Shown: piece by piece, positions 17,914 through 26,002 of the stretch
How the letters are laid out: every line of letters starts with the position of its first letter
Numbering within the stretch: position 1 is the first letter of the stretch
Origin: Bradyrhizobium zhengyangense
GTDB lineage: Bacteria > Pseudomonadota > Alphaproteobacteria > Rhizobiales > Xanthobacteraceae
NCBI RefSeq assembly: GCF_022012435.1
Contig: NZ_JAKLUA010000012.1
Location: 1-64,000, forward strand
Length of the DNA stretch: 64,000 bases
Direction of reading: 5' to 3'
Translations under genes and position numbers: made by a program
Notes under the pieces: model-generated
What the model saw: the letters and a program-made list of their open reading frames with translations, nothing else
What the model was told of the DNA's origin: nothing
Database searches by the model: none

Positions 17914-18155
17914 GCGGTCTCGATCTCTTCGCCTGGGTCGTGCTGATCATCGTGCTTGCCGTGATCGTGCTCGTCTTCTGGCTAATGGGATCCACTCCTG
18001 GGCATGTCGCGCGTCGCCGCGGCCATCCATGGGCCGAAGCGGTGGCGGTCGCCGGCTGGATCACACTGATCTTCGGTTTCGTGCTGTGGCCGGTCGCGAT
18101 GATCTGGGCCTATGTCGACGTCCCGGCGAAGCGGACAGTGGAGCCAAGGTCATGA
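17910..18155 (+). CDS. DUF3302 inner-membrane protein (YiaW-like)
   Basis: An 81-aa protein with two membrane segments, about residues 6-26 (FAWVVLIIVLAVIVLVFWLM) and 43-65. The central GHVARRRGHPWAEAV loop and the ending DVPAKR fit the DUF3302 family (YiaW in E. coli). It overlaps its neighbours by ATGA on both sides. The next gene codes for an HlyD-type protein, the same pairing as yiaW-yiaV, so it is probably the partner of that fusion protein. Transport role inferred. Confidence 0.85.
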   Translation: MSGLDLFAWVVLIIVLAVIVLVFWLMGSTPGHVARRRGHPWAEAVAVAGWITLIFGFVLWPVAMIWAYVDVPAKRTVEPRS

Positions 18156-19093
18156 TGATCGCCCTCATGGCGCTCTATCTGGCGCTGCTGTTCACGCTGG
18201 TCTGGCTTGGCGCGATCCGGTTCAACGCGTTCTGGAAGGCCTCGCCGCTTGTCGTGCTGCTTCTTCTGAACGTCGGCCTGTTCATCCCGATGGGATGGGG
18301 TGCTCCGCAAGGCAAGGCCCTGGTCTACCGCAATGCCGTCTCGATCGTTCCGGACGTCGCCGGCGAGGTCATGGACGTTCCGGTTCGGCCGAACGCGTCC
18401 CTGAAGCAGGGCGATGTCCTCTTCAAGATCGACCCGACGCCCTACGACGCCCAGGTGAAGGCGATCGAGGCACAGCTCAAGCTGTCGAGCACGCGCCTGA
18501 CCCAGATGACGTCGCTGTACGAACGGGACGCGGGCCGCGGCTTCGACGTCGAGCAGCGGCAATCCGAAGTCGACCAGCTCAAGGCCCAGCTTCAATCCGC
18601 CCAGTGGAATCTCGACAAGACCGTGGTGCGCGCGCCGGCCGACGGCTACGTCACCAACGTTGCGCTGCGCAAGGGCGCCCGCGTCGGAAATCTTTCAGCC
18701 GCGCCCGTGATGGCCTTCATCGATACGTCCGCCACCCAGGTCGCGGTCGAGATCGACCAGATCAATGCCCGCTACGTCGCACCGGGCGACGCAGTGGAGA
18801 TCGCGTTCAAATACGTTCCGGGGCGCGTGCTCTCAGGAAAAGTCGAGAGCGTGTTGCAGGCCGTCGCCACGGGACAGACCCTGGTCTCGGGCGCCGCGGT
18901 CGCGCCCAAGGGCATCGAAACCGTCCCGTTCGTCGTGCGGGTGGCGCTCGACGACGCCGAACTCGCGAAGGCGCTCCCTGCGGGTGCCACGGGAACCGCG
19001 GCCATCTTCACCGACCACGTCAAGGTCAGCCACGTGCTCCGCCGCGTTCTGCTGCGGCAGATCTCGATCATCGACTACGTCAATCCGTTCTAA
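18152..19093 (+). CDS. HlyD-family membrane fusion protein (YiaV-like)
   Basis: A 313-aa periplasmic adaptor. One or two N-terminal membrane segments (about 2-20 and 30-45), then a biotinyl-lipoyl half-motif VPDVAGEVMDVPVRPNASLKQGDVLFKIDPTPYDAQV, a helical hairpin (about 100-150) and the second half-motif VVRAPADGYVTNVALRKGARVG. A beta barrel domain follows. The ATG at 18152 overlaps the DUF3302 stop. Together these two genes may form an export unit; an outer-membrane protein gene lies 15 bases downstream. Confidence 0.93.
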   Translation: MMIALMALYLALLFTLVWLGAIRFNAFWKASPLVVLLLLNVGLFIPMGWGAPQGKALVYRNAVSIVPDVAGEVMDVPVRPNASLKQGDVLFKIDPTPYDAQVKAIEAQLKLSSTRLTQMTSLYERDAGRGFDVEQRQSEVDQLKAQLQSAQWNLDKTVVRAPADGYVTNVALRKGARVGNLSAAPVMAFIDTSATQVAVEIDQINARYVAPGDAVEIAFKYVPGRVLSGKVESVLQAVATGQTLVSGAAVAPKGIETVPFVVRVALDDAELAKALPAGATGTAAIFTDHVKVSHVLRRVLLRQISIIDYVNPF

Positions 19094-19108
19094 GCAGGGG
19101 AGAGCATC

Positions 19109-20119
19109 ATGAGCAAAAGGGCACGTTGCGCGCTGATGGCGACCCTCGGCTGGGCCGTCGCCGCCATTCCCTCCCCCGCTTTTGCCGATGCGGGCGGCGT
19201 CGGGTTCTGGCTTCCCGGGATATTCGGCAGCCTCGCCGCGACGCCGACCGTGCCGGGCTGGGCCTACGCGTCGATCTATCTGCATCTGCAAGCCAATGCC
19301 GGTGCCTCGCAGAACTTCGTCACCAGCAACGGCGCGCGCGGCTCGGTCGTCGCGGGCTTGAACGCGCATGGCGATGCCCTGGCGCTGGGAATCACCTATG
19401 TCTCCCCGACGCCGGTTCTCGGCGGCCAGGCATCCTTCGGGATCGTCACCGCCCCCGGCAATGTCGGGCTTGGCGTCGATGCCACGCTGACCGGGCCACG
19501 CGGTAACGCCATCTCCGGGGCTGTGACGGACAACCGAACGACGCTGTCGGACGTCTACTACCAGGGCTCCCTGAAGTGGAACCAGGGCGTGCACAGCGAG
19601 ATGGTCTACATCACCAGCAACATCCCGAGCGGCACCTACGATCCGAACCGCCTCGCCAACCTCAATCTGGGCTTCGTCGCTTGGGACGTCGGCGGAGGCT
19701 ACACGTATTTCGATCCCAAGACCGGCCACGAATTCTCGGCGGTCGCAGGCGTCACCTACAATCTGATGAACCCGTATTTGCAGTATCAGAACGGCATCGA
19801 CTTCCATGTCGACTGGGCGGCCTCACAGTTCCTGAGCAAGAACTTCCAGATCGGCGTTGCCGGCTATTTTTACCAGCAGCTCACCGACGACAGTGGCCCC
19901 GGCGCCAAGCTCGGCGGCTTCCGGGGGCGCGCGATTGGGATTGGGCCTCAGGTCGGCTTCATCATTCCGATGTCGGATGGCTACCAGGGATATCTCAACA
20001 TCAAAGGCTACAAGGATATCGAGGTGGAGAACCGGGCTTCAACCTGGAGCACCTGGGTGACGTTCGCGGTTTCCGCGGCACCGCCGGAGCCGGCGAACAA
20101 GCCCAAGCTGCGCAAGTAA
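19109..20119 (+). CDS. Outer-membrane protein, MetA-pathway/COG4313 (SphA-like) type
   Basis: A 336-aa protein with a Sec signal (1-26, ending AFADA). The mature part starts with a Gly-rich GGVGFWLPGIFGSLAATPTVPGWA, typical of the outer-membrane proteins filed under the phenol meta-pathway name. About 12-14 alternating beta strands with aromatic ends follow (GGGYTYFDPKTGHEFSAVAGVTYNL). Proteins of this kind are thought to pass hydrophobic compounds. AGGGGAGA precedes ATG. It is the last gene of the FGE-sulfatase operon. Confidence 0.82.
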   Translation: MSKRARCALMATLGWAVAAIPSPAFADAGGVGFWLPGIFGSLAATPTVPGWAYASIYLHLQANAGASQNFVTSNGARGSVVAGLNAHGDALALGITYVSPTPVLGGQASFGIVTAPGNVGLGVDATLTGPRGNAISGAVTDNRTTLSDVYYQGSLKWNQGVHSEMVYITSNIPSGTYDPNRLANLNLGFVAWDVGGGYTYFDPKTGHEFSAVAGVTYNLMNPYLQYQNGIDFHVDWAASQFLSKNFQIGVAGYFYQQLTDDSGPGAKLGGFRGRAIGIGPQVGFIIPMSDGYQGYLNIKGYKDIEVENRASTWSTWVTFAVSAAPPEPANKPKLRK

Positions 20120-20492
20120 GAATCTCAATGGGTTGAACGGTGCGACCCGGTGCTATTGTCAAAGGCGCCCGATCGCCCCATTCTTGAAGTCAACGCCGTC
20201 TTGTTCTATCGGAGCGGCATCAAGAAATTTCAATGGTTTAGGCGACCCCCTGTTAATGTGGCAGCATATGGACTCACGGTGCCGCTTGAGCGCCGCCGGG
20301 TTGGCGCGTAGATTCGCGCCGCCATGATGATTTGCTCCCTCAATATCGCTTCGGTCTTCTTCCTGGACTGAGCGCAGGCGCCTCCGCCACGGAGGCATTG
20401 CGTGCCGCGCGGCTTGCCTCGCGGAGTCCCGACCGAGCCGGCCGGTTCCGCATTGAGCGGACGATGAGGGCTGGCAAGCATAGAGAGACATC
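20120..20492. other. Intergenic stretch before dioxygenase pseudogene
   Basis: About 370 bases without a supportable gene. It holds a small perfect hairpin, GCCTCC/GGAGGC (20380-20396), of unknown role. No promoter or riboswitch could be named. Confidence 0.5.
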
Positions 20493-21294
20493 ATGGCTGC
20501 CACTTCCCGCGCGCTCGACAACGCGCAAATCGCCCAATTCATTCGCGACGGCTTTGTCCGGATCGACAACGCCTTTCCTCGCGAGCTCGCCGAGCAGGGC
20601 CGCGCCATCTTGTGGCGCGATCTGCCCTGTAGCGAGCACGATCCGTCCACTTGGACGCGCCCGGTGATCCGGCTGTCCGGCTACGGCGGTCCTGTTTCGA
20701 GAGATTGCCAACACGCCGGTGCTGCATCGCGCGTTCGATCAGCTGGTCGGCGTCGGCCGCTGGCGGGCGCGCAGGGACATCGGCGGCACTTTTCCGGTCC
20801 GCTTCCCGCATCCGGACGATGCCGGCGATGCCGGCTGGCATATCCACCTCAGCTTCCCCGGTGAAGACTGTGACCCCAACGAGCGGCACGATCATTCGGC
20901 GTGGCGAGCCAACATTGTCTCGCGTGGCCGTGCGCTGCTGATGCTGTTCCTGTTCTCCGATGTCGGCGAGAATGACGCGCCGACGCGCATCAGGGTCGGC
21001 TCGCACATGCCGATGGCGCGCTATCTGGCGCCATGGGGTGAGGCGGGCTACGCGCGGATGGTGCTGGATGACATGGGCGCCGATTGCGAGATTGCGCTCG
21101 CGACCGGTGAGGCTGGTACCGTCTATCTCTGCCATCCTTTCCTGGTACATGCGGCGCAAAAGCACCGCGGAAAGACACCGCGCTTCATGGCGCAGCCGGA
21201 TCTCCCTCCGGCCGAGCCCCATCGGCTCGAACGCGAGGATAGCGCCTACTCGCCGGTCGAGATCGCAATCCGGATCGCACTCGACGCCGCCTGA
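20493..21294 (+). pseudogene. Phytanoyl-CoA dioxygenase-like gene with frameshift
   Basis: Two overlapping frames together code one Fe(II)/2-oxoglutarate dioxygenase-type protein of about 267 residues. The first part (20493 to about 20694) reads NAQIAQFIRDGFVRIDNAFPRELAEQGRAI, the usual PhyH start. The rest reads in another frame from about 20694: FREIANTPVLHRAFDQLVG, then WHIHLSF, DHSAWRANIVSRGRALLMLFLFSDV, the distal His in HPFLVHAAQKHRG and R. The break is at CCTGTTTCGA (20691-20700): one base too many or two too few. Either a real null allele or a sequencing error. Confidence 0.85.
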
Positions 21295-21313
21295 GGCAAG
21301 CGGCTTCAACAGG

Positions 21314-21349
21314 CCATGTCGTGGCGCAGCTTTAAGCGCCATGACATGG
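21314..21349 (+). terminator. Hairpin after the dioxygenase gene
   Basis: CCATGTCGTGGCGC pairs with GCGCCATGACATGG (14 pairs, one G-U) around AGCTTTAA. No long T-run follows, so it may be a weak terminator or an mRNA-end structure. Confidence 0.5.
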
Positions 21350-21406
21350 CGCCCATCCTTGCCATTGCGAAAAATGAATCGCGATCAATGAGCTAGAGTC
21401 GATTCC

Positions 21407-21428
21407 TGTGAACTCACGTGAGTTCACA
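21407..21428. promoter_or_regulatory. Perfect 22-bp palindrome, orphan operator
   Basis: TGTGAACTCAC is followed at once by its exact reverse complement, with no spacer. Its length and symmetry are typical of TetR-family operators. No gene starts within 100 bases on either strand in the right direction, so what it controls is unclear. Confidence 0.55.
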
Positions 21429-21534
21429 TGAGAAACAGCCTTCACTTCAGGTGCGAGGGGTTTTTGCGAGTCGCATCAACGAGATCGGCCCGGATGCTGT
21501 GAAGCTGATCAAGCAGCATCATGTTTCGCTGCAA

Positions 21535-21933
21535 TTAGGCTTCATGCGACACGACGAGGCGCGCATCCCCATAAAGCCTGGACCAGCTCAATATTTCCTT
21601 AAATGCCGGCAGCAGGCCGTAGGCGGCATCGGTCAGCTCGTACTCGACCCGCAACGGCTTTTCCGCAAAGGCGGTGCGCGACACCAATCCGTCCTGTTCG
21701 AGCTCGCGCAGCTGCGTGGTCAGCACGTGCTGGGTGATACCTCCGATCGATCGCCGCAACGCACCGAAACGAACCGCGCCGTCCATCAGCGCGAACAGGA
21801 TCTCCAGTTTCCACTTGCCACCGAGCGCATGGATGGCGCGCTTGAAGTCGGCAAGCAAGGCAGGGTCGGGGCTGCAATCGCACGCGCCGTCGCAAGCGCT
21901 GGTCAGGTTTTCCATACCGGTCTCGAACTCCAT
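21535..21933 (-). CDS. HxlR-family transcriptional regulator (second)
   Basis: A 132-aa winged-helix regulator. Start ATG 21933; a later ATG at 21915 is possible. The N terminus is Cys-rich (three Cys within ACDGACDCSPD), then FKRAIHALGGKWKLEILFALMDGAVRFGALRRSIGGITQHVLTTQLRELEQDGLVSR, the family DNA-binding unit. It is divergent from the epimerase gene at 22028 with about 95 bases between, and probably controls it. The Cys cluster could be a redox or metal switch; this is inference. Confidence 0.88.
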   Translation of the reverse strand: MEFETGMENLTSACDGACDCSPDPALLADFKRAIHALGGKWKLEILFALMDGAVRFGALRRSIGGITQHVLTTQLRELEQDGLVSRTAFAEKPLRVEYELTDAAYGLLPAFKEILSWSRLYGDARLVVSHEA

Positions 21934-22027
21934 TCTACTTGTTCCCCCGGGAGATAGTGACCAGATGCGTCCTTGAGCAGGGGAGCGGAACAAATTGGCC
22001 GGCCGGCGCAACGAGGGAAATTTGGCA

Positions 22028-23056
22028 ATGAGCACTGTTCTGGTTACCGGCGGGTCCGGCTTCGTCGGCATCCATGTGATCCTGCAGCTTCTGGCGGCCG
22101 GCCATGCTGTCCGAACGACGGTGCGCCGGCCGGACCGGCAGGCCGCGGTGCTGGCGATGTTGCGCGAGGGCGGGGCGGCATCGCCCGACAGCCTCTTGTT
22201 CTTCACCGCAGATCTCACGGCGGACCACGGCTGGCGCGAGGCGGCGATGGGCTGCGAGTACCTGCTCCACGTCGCCTCGCCGCTGTCGACCAGTGTTCCC
22301 AAGGACGAGAACGAGATGATTGTCCCGGCCCGTGACGGCACGTTGCGGGTTCTGCGCGCCGCGCGGGATACCGAAGTCAAAAGGGTCGTCGTCACCTCGT
22401 CGCTGGGCGCGATCGGCTACGGGCATTCGCCGCGCCAAAAACCGTTCGACGAGACCGACTGGACCAATCTCGATGGCGCCGACGTGCAGCCCTACATCAA
22501 GTCCAAGACCCTGGCCGAACGAGCGGCCTGGGATTTCGTCGCGCGCGAGGGCGGCGGCCTGGAGATGTCGGTGGTCAACCCCGCCGGCATTTTCGGCCCG
22601 GTGCTGGGGCCGGATTTCTCCGGCTCGATCGAGATCGTCAAATCGCTGCTCGACGCTGCCATGCCGGCGGTGCCGCGGGTCTATTTCGGCGTGGTCGACG
22701 TGCGTGACGTCGCCGATCTGCATTTGCGAGCGATGACCGCGCCGGAAGCAAAGGGCGAGCGTTTCATCGCGGTCTCCGGCGAGACGATGTCAATCCTCGA
22801 CATCGCCAAGGTGCTGCGGCGGGAACTGGGCTTCAAAGCGCGCCGGGTTCCGCGGCTGCAGGCGCCGGACTGGCTCGTGCGGCTTGCCGCGCGCCGGATT
22901 CCCCTGCTGCAAGCGGTGGTGCCGATGCTCGGGCGTGTCAGGCATTCCACCAGCGCCAAGGCGAGGTCGGTGCTTGGCTGGCAGCCCCGTTCCAACGACG
23001 AAGCGATCCTCGCCACCGCCGAAAGCCTGATCCGGCTCGGCCTGATCAAGGCGTGA
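22028..23056 (+). CDS. NAD-dependent epimerase/dehydratase (dihydroflavonol reductase-like)
   Basis: A 342-aa extended SDR. ATG 22028 follows GAGGGAAA. NAD(P) motif VTGGSGFVGIHV (residues 6-17), then the TVRRPDRQ stretch, HVASPLSTSVPKDENEMIVPARDGTLRVLRAA and RVVVTSSLGAIGYG, close to the dihydroflavonol 4-reductase/cinnamoyl-CoA reductase group. The catalytic region has YIKSKTLAERAAWDF, a YxxxK motif. Substrate unknown, probably an aldehyde or ketone. Divergent from the HxlR regulator. Confidence 0.92.
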   Translation: MSTVLVTGGSGFVGIHVILQLLAAGHAVRTTVRRPDRQAAVLAMLREGGAASPDSLLFFTADLTADHGWREAAMGCEYLLHVASPLSTSVPKDENEMIVPARDGTLRVLRAARDTEVKRVVVTSSLGAIGYGHSPRQKPFDETDWTNLDGADVQPYIKSKTLAERAAWDFVAREGGGLEMSVVNPAGIFGPVLGPDFSGSIEIVKSLLDAAMPAVPRVYFGVVDVRDVADLHLRAMTAPEAKGERFIAVSGETMSILDIAKVLRRELGFKARRVPRLQAPDWLVRLAARRIPLLQAVVPMLGRVRHSTSAKARSVLGWQPRSNDEAILATAESLIRLGLIKA

Positions 23057-23142
23057 TGCTGCACGCCGCCAGCGCTTGTCAGGCCGGGGCTGGGATGCTG
23101 AAGTGCCGCCCTTGATTAGGTAGCGTGGGAGAGGCGGCGCCG

Positions 23143-23922
23143 ATGGACAAAATTCTCGTGGCCGCAAAGGCGATCGCGCTGGCGCGCCGCAACCATGCGC
23201 CGCTCGCGGCGCTGGAACATCCGCCTGCTGACGAGGCCGAGGGCTATCAGGTCCAGCGCGCACTGCACGATCTCCTGCTGCCGCATGTGGGGCCGCTGGT
23301 CGGCTACAAGATCGGCTGCACCAGCCAGGTCATGCAGGAGTACATCGGCATCCCGCACCCCTGCGGCGGCGGCGTGTTCCAGAAGGGTGTGCACGACAGC
23401 GGTGTCAAGCTCGCAGCGTCCGACTATGTCCGCGTCGGCGTCGAATGCGAGATCGCGGTGCGCCTGAAGAGGAACCTCGCCGCCGGCGAGGCGCCGTTTA
23501 CGGCCGAATGGGTCGGTGAGGCCGTCGAGGCCTATCATCCCGCGATCGAGATCGTCGACGACCGCTACGTGAAATGGGAGACGATGGGCGCGCCGACCTT
23601 GATCGCCGACGATTTCTTCGCCGCCGGCTGCGTGCTGGGACCCTCCGTCCCGCGCTCGTCGGTGCCCGACCTGAAGGCCGTCAAGGGCCGCGCCATCGTC
23701 AACGGCGAGGAGATCAGCCACGGCACCGGCGCCGACGTGCTCGGCCATCCCCACAACGCACTCGCCTGGCTTGCCAACCATCTCGCCGCCGAAGGCAAGG
23801 GCCTGCATGCGGGACAACTCGTGCTGACGGGGAGCCTCGTGAAGACGCTGTGGCTGAAAGCCGGCGACAAGGTGCGGATGGAATTGGACGGGCTGGGCGT
23901 GGTGGAGGCGGAGTTTACGTAA
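23143..23922 (+). CDS. 2-keto-4-pentenoate hydratase-like protein
   Basis: A 259-aa protein of the fumarylacetoacetate hydrolase/MhpD family, which hydrates 2-oxoalk-4-enoates in meta-cleavage of aromatics. Seen: VGYKIGCTSQVMQEYIGIPHPCGGGVF (about 57-83), VECEIAVRLKRNL with metal-ligand Glu pair, AYHPAIEIVDDRYVKW and TGSLVKTLWLKAGDKV near the end. ATG 23143 is preceded by GGGAGAGG. The gene stands alone between the epimerase and the minus-strand flgH; no other ring-cleavage genes are in view. Confidence 0.88.
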   Translation: MDKILVAAKAIALARRNHAPLAALEHPPADEAEGYQVQRALHDLLLPHVGPLVGYKIGCTSQVMQEYIGIPHPCGGGVFQKGVHDSGVKLAASDYVRVGVECEIAVRLKRNLAAGEAPFTAEWVGEAVEAYHPAIEIVDDRYVKWETMGAPTLIADDFFAAGCVLGPSVPRSSVPDLKAVKGRAIVNGEEISHGTGADVLGHPHNALAWLANHLAAEGKGLHAGQLVLTGSLVKTLWLKAGDKVRMELDGLGVVEAEFT

Positions 23923-23959
23923 GTTCGCGGACATGACTCGTAGCCGCAAGGCATCCTCG

Positions 23960-24004
23960 CCAAAAATACATGCGGCCCTCGCCAGGGGAGCTAGCGAGGG
24001 CCGC
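23960..24004 (-). terminator. Terminator of the flgFGAH operon
   Basis: On the minus strand GCGGCCCTCGC and GCGAGGGCCGC form a perfect 11-bp stem, followed by ATGTATTTTTGG. It lies 60 bases after the flgH stop. Confidence 0.75.
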
Positions 24005-24063
24005 GTAGTACATCGTCGTTCGCGCCTAGGTTCGCGAGCACGATGTGGGAGCTCTTGCGGAGG

Positions 24064-24825
24064 TTAGAAGGGCAGCAGCACGTCCATGACTTGCTGGCCG
24101 TAGCGCGGCTGCTGCACGTCCATGATCTGGCCGCGGCCGCCATAGGCGATGCGGGCCTGTGCGATCTTGGTGGAATCGATGGTGTTGTCGCTCTGGATGT
24201 CTTCGGGGCGGACGATGCCGGCGACGATGAGTTCGCGGATCTCGTAGTTGACGCGGATCTCCTGCTTGCCCTCGACTACCAGGTTGCCGTTCGGCAGCAC
24301 CTGCGTCACGACTGCAGCGACGTTGGTCTGCAAGGCTTCCTTGCGATCGACGCTTCCCTTGCCCTCGCTGGACGCGGTGGAGTCGGCAGTGAGGATGCGG
24401 CCGGGCAGGATCTTGTTGGCCTGCGTGATCGTCTTGGCGCCGATGAAGTCGGTAATGCCGGAGTCTTCCTTGTTGCTGCGACTGCGCTGGGTGTCGTTCT
24501 CGATGTTGGCCTTGTCGGTGATGTTCACGGTCACCGTCAGGAGGTCGCCGACCTGATGAGCGCGCTGGTCCTTGAAGAAAGCGCGGCTGCCATTGCGCCA
24601 CAGCGAGTTCGGGTTGTAGGAGGCGACTTCCGGCTTCGGCATCGGCATCTGCACCGGCTTGTAGCCGGGCTGCGTCGTCGGATTGTCGATCGCCGACAGC
24701 TTCGGTTGCTCGCCGATCTGGGACAGGCGGTCGATCGAAGAGCAGCCGCCCAGCGCGCTGACTGTCAGCAACAGTGCGGAGATCGCGATGCGACGAAGAC
24801 GGGAAGCCGAACTGAAAGCGGACAT
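24064..24825 (-). CDS. flgH: Flagellar L-ring protein FlgH
   Basis: A 253-aa outer-membrane lipoprotein forming the L-ring. The signal ends at a lipobox (SALGGCSS, Cys28). Family features: NSLWRNGSRAFFKDQRAHQVGDLLTVTVNI (about 74-103), ADSTASSEGKGSVDRKEAL, LPNGNLVVEGKQEIRVNYEIRELIVAGIVRPEDI and the ending QQVMDVLLPF. It starts nine bases after the flgA stop in the flgF-flgG-flgA-flgH order usual for alphaproteobacteria. Confidence 0.97.
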   Translation of the reverse strand: MSAFSSASRLRRIAISALLLTVSALGGCSSIDRLSQIGEQPKLSAIDNPTTQPGYKPVQMPMPKPEVASYNPNSLWRNGSRAFFKDQRAHQVGDLLTVTVNITDKANIENDTQRSRSNKEDSGITDFIGAKTITQANKILPGRILTADSTASSEGKGSVDRKEALQTNVAAVVTQVLPNGNLVVEGKQEIRVNYEIRELIVAGIVRPEDIQSDNTIDSTKIAQARIAYGGRGQIMDVQQPRYGQQVMDVLLPF

Positions 24826-24834
24826 GACTAACTC

Positions 24835-25998
24835 TTACTTTGCTTGTGCTTGCGAGGCGCGAGCTTGCGGGATCTGGACTTGTGCGACTTGAGCCTGGGC
24901 AGCTTGACCTTGAGTGGCTTGCGAGGCGGGGGCCTGAACGAGATTGCGGACGAGGGCCTCCGTGTCGACAGGAGCGGGCGCTTCGTCCCGCTTGAGCGAG
25001 GAGGTCTGTTCGACGGCAGGTGCCATTGGCACGGACTGGCTCGCACCCTGCACGGTCACCTGGCCGCGGCCGGTGACGACCCCGCTCAGAGTACGCTTGG
25101 TCTGCAGATTGAGGACGCTCACGGTGTCGCCCTCGGCGCCGCTCTCGATCGCCTTGCCGCGGGTGGTGAGGTAGATGCCGGGGACCTGGTAGATGACGGT
25201 GACGCTCTGGTCGCGCGACACGAATTCGGGCTTGGCGACGTCGGCGACGCGGATCGGCATGCCGGCGCGCATCGGCCGGCGCAGCTGCATGCCGATGGCG
25301 CGCTCGCGCAGCGCTGCCTCGCCCGTCACTTCGGCCTTGGGCCGCCGCTCCAGCGCGACGTCGGAGGATTTCAGCGTCTCGGTGCGATCGACGTCGCGGG
25401 TCAGAACAGCGACCTCAACGGTCTCGATAGCCGTGCCGGTCAGGCGCAGTTTGGTCGGGGCCGGGTTGCTGTCGTTGTTGATCTCGAAAGAGATGTCGAA
25501 GCGGCCGCCGCGGGCATCGTAGCGGGTCCCAACCGGCTGTAGCGCGCCGGTGTTGGAGGCCTCCAGCCGCATGTCGGAGATGCCACGGTCGAAGGTGACG
25601 GTGATGTTGGCGGCATCGCCAAGGCCGAAGCGATGGTCGAGCGCGGAAGCGACCGCGTTTTCGAGGTCCTTGTTGGCGAGCGTGCGGGCAAGCCGGGTGA
25701 CTTGGACTTCCCTGATGTCGCCGGTCATCACGCCGATCACCTGCTTGGCGCGGAGCACATTCAGCACCTGGGCAACCGGCAGAGCGCCGGTGGTGCCGAG
25801 ATCGGGCGAGCGATAGACCGGGATCTGCGCGGCCGCTCCGGCATTGTCGATGAGGTCGCCGACCCGCACGACGTCGGAGGTGACGGTGACGCTGGCGCGC
25901 AGCGTCGGCGCGGCGATGTCGTCGTCGGCGGCCCGCGCCGGCAGGGCCAGCACGAGCAGCGCGGAGATGGTGGCGAGCGTGGTGCGGATCATCATCAT
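24835..25998 (-). CDS. flgA: FlgA, P-ring assembly chaperone, with Gln/Ala-rich tail
   Basis: A periplasmic protein of about 387 aa that helps FlgI form the P-ring. Four start codons follow one another (GTG 26001, then ATG 25998, 25995 and 25992); GAGG is best spaced for the last. Signal 1-24 ends ARA. The N-terminal domain is followed by the SAF-type C-terminal part: VAVLTRDVDRTETLKSSDVALERRPKAEV, IGMQLRRPMRAGMPIRVADVAKP and GVVTGRGQVTV. The last 60 residues are a low-complexity Gln/Ala/Val tail not usual for FlgA. Confidence 0.93.
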   Translation of the reverse strand: MMMIRTTLATISALLVLALPARAADDDIAAPTLRASVTVTSDVVRVGDLIDNAGAAAQIPVYRSPDLGTTGALPVAQVLNVLRAKQVIGVMTGDIREVQVTRLARTLANKDLENAVASALDHRFGLGDAANITVTFDRGISDMRLEASNTGALQPVGTRYDARGGRFDISFEINNDSNPAPTKLRLTGTAIETVEVAVLTRDVDRTETLKSSDVALERRPKAEVTGEAALRERAIGMQLRRPMRAGMPIRVADVAKPEFVSRDQSVTVIYQVPGIYLTTRGKAIESGAEGDTVSVLNLQTKRTLSGVVTGRGQVTVQGASQSVPMAPAVEQTSSLKRDEAPAPVDTEALVRNLVQAPASQATQGQAAQAQVAQVQIPQARASQAQAK

Positions 25999-26002
25999 CA
26001 CC

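Noticed and set aside
21418..21957. A 179-residue plus-strand frame starting in the 22-bp palindrome
   Set aside because: Runs antisense through the HxlR regulator gene and has no family features.
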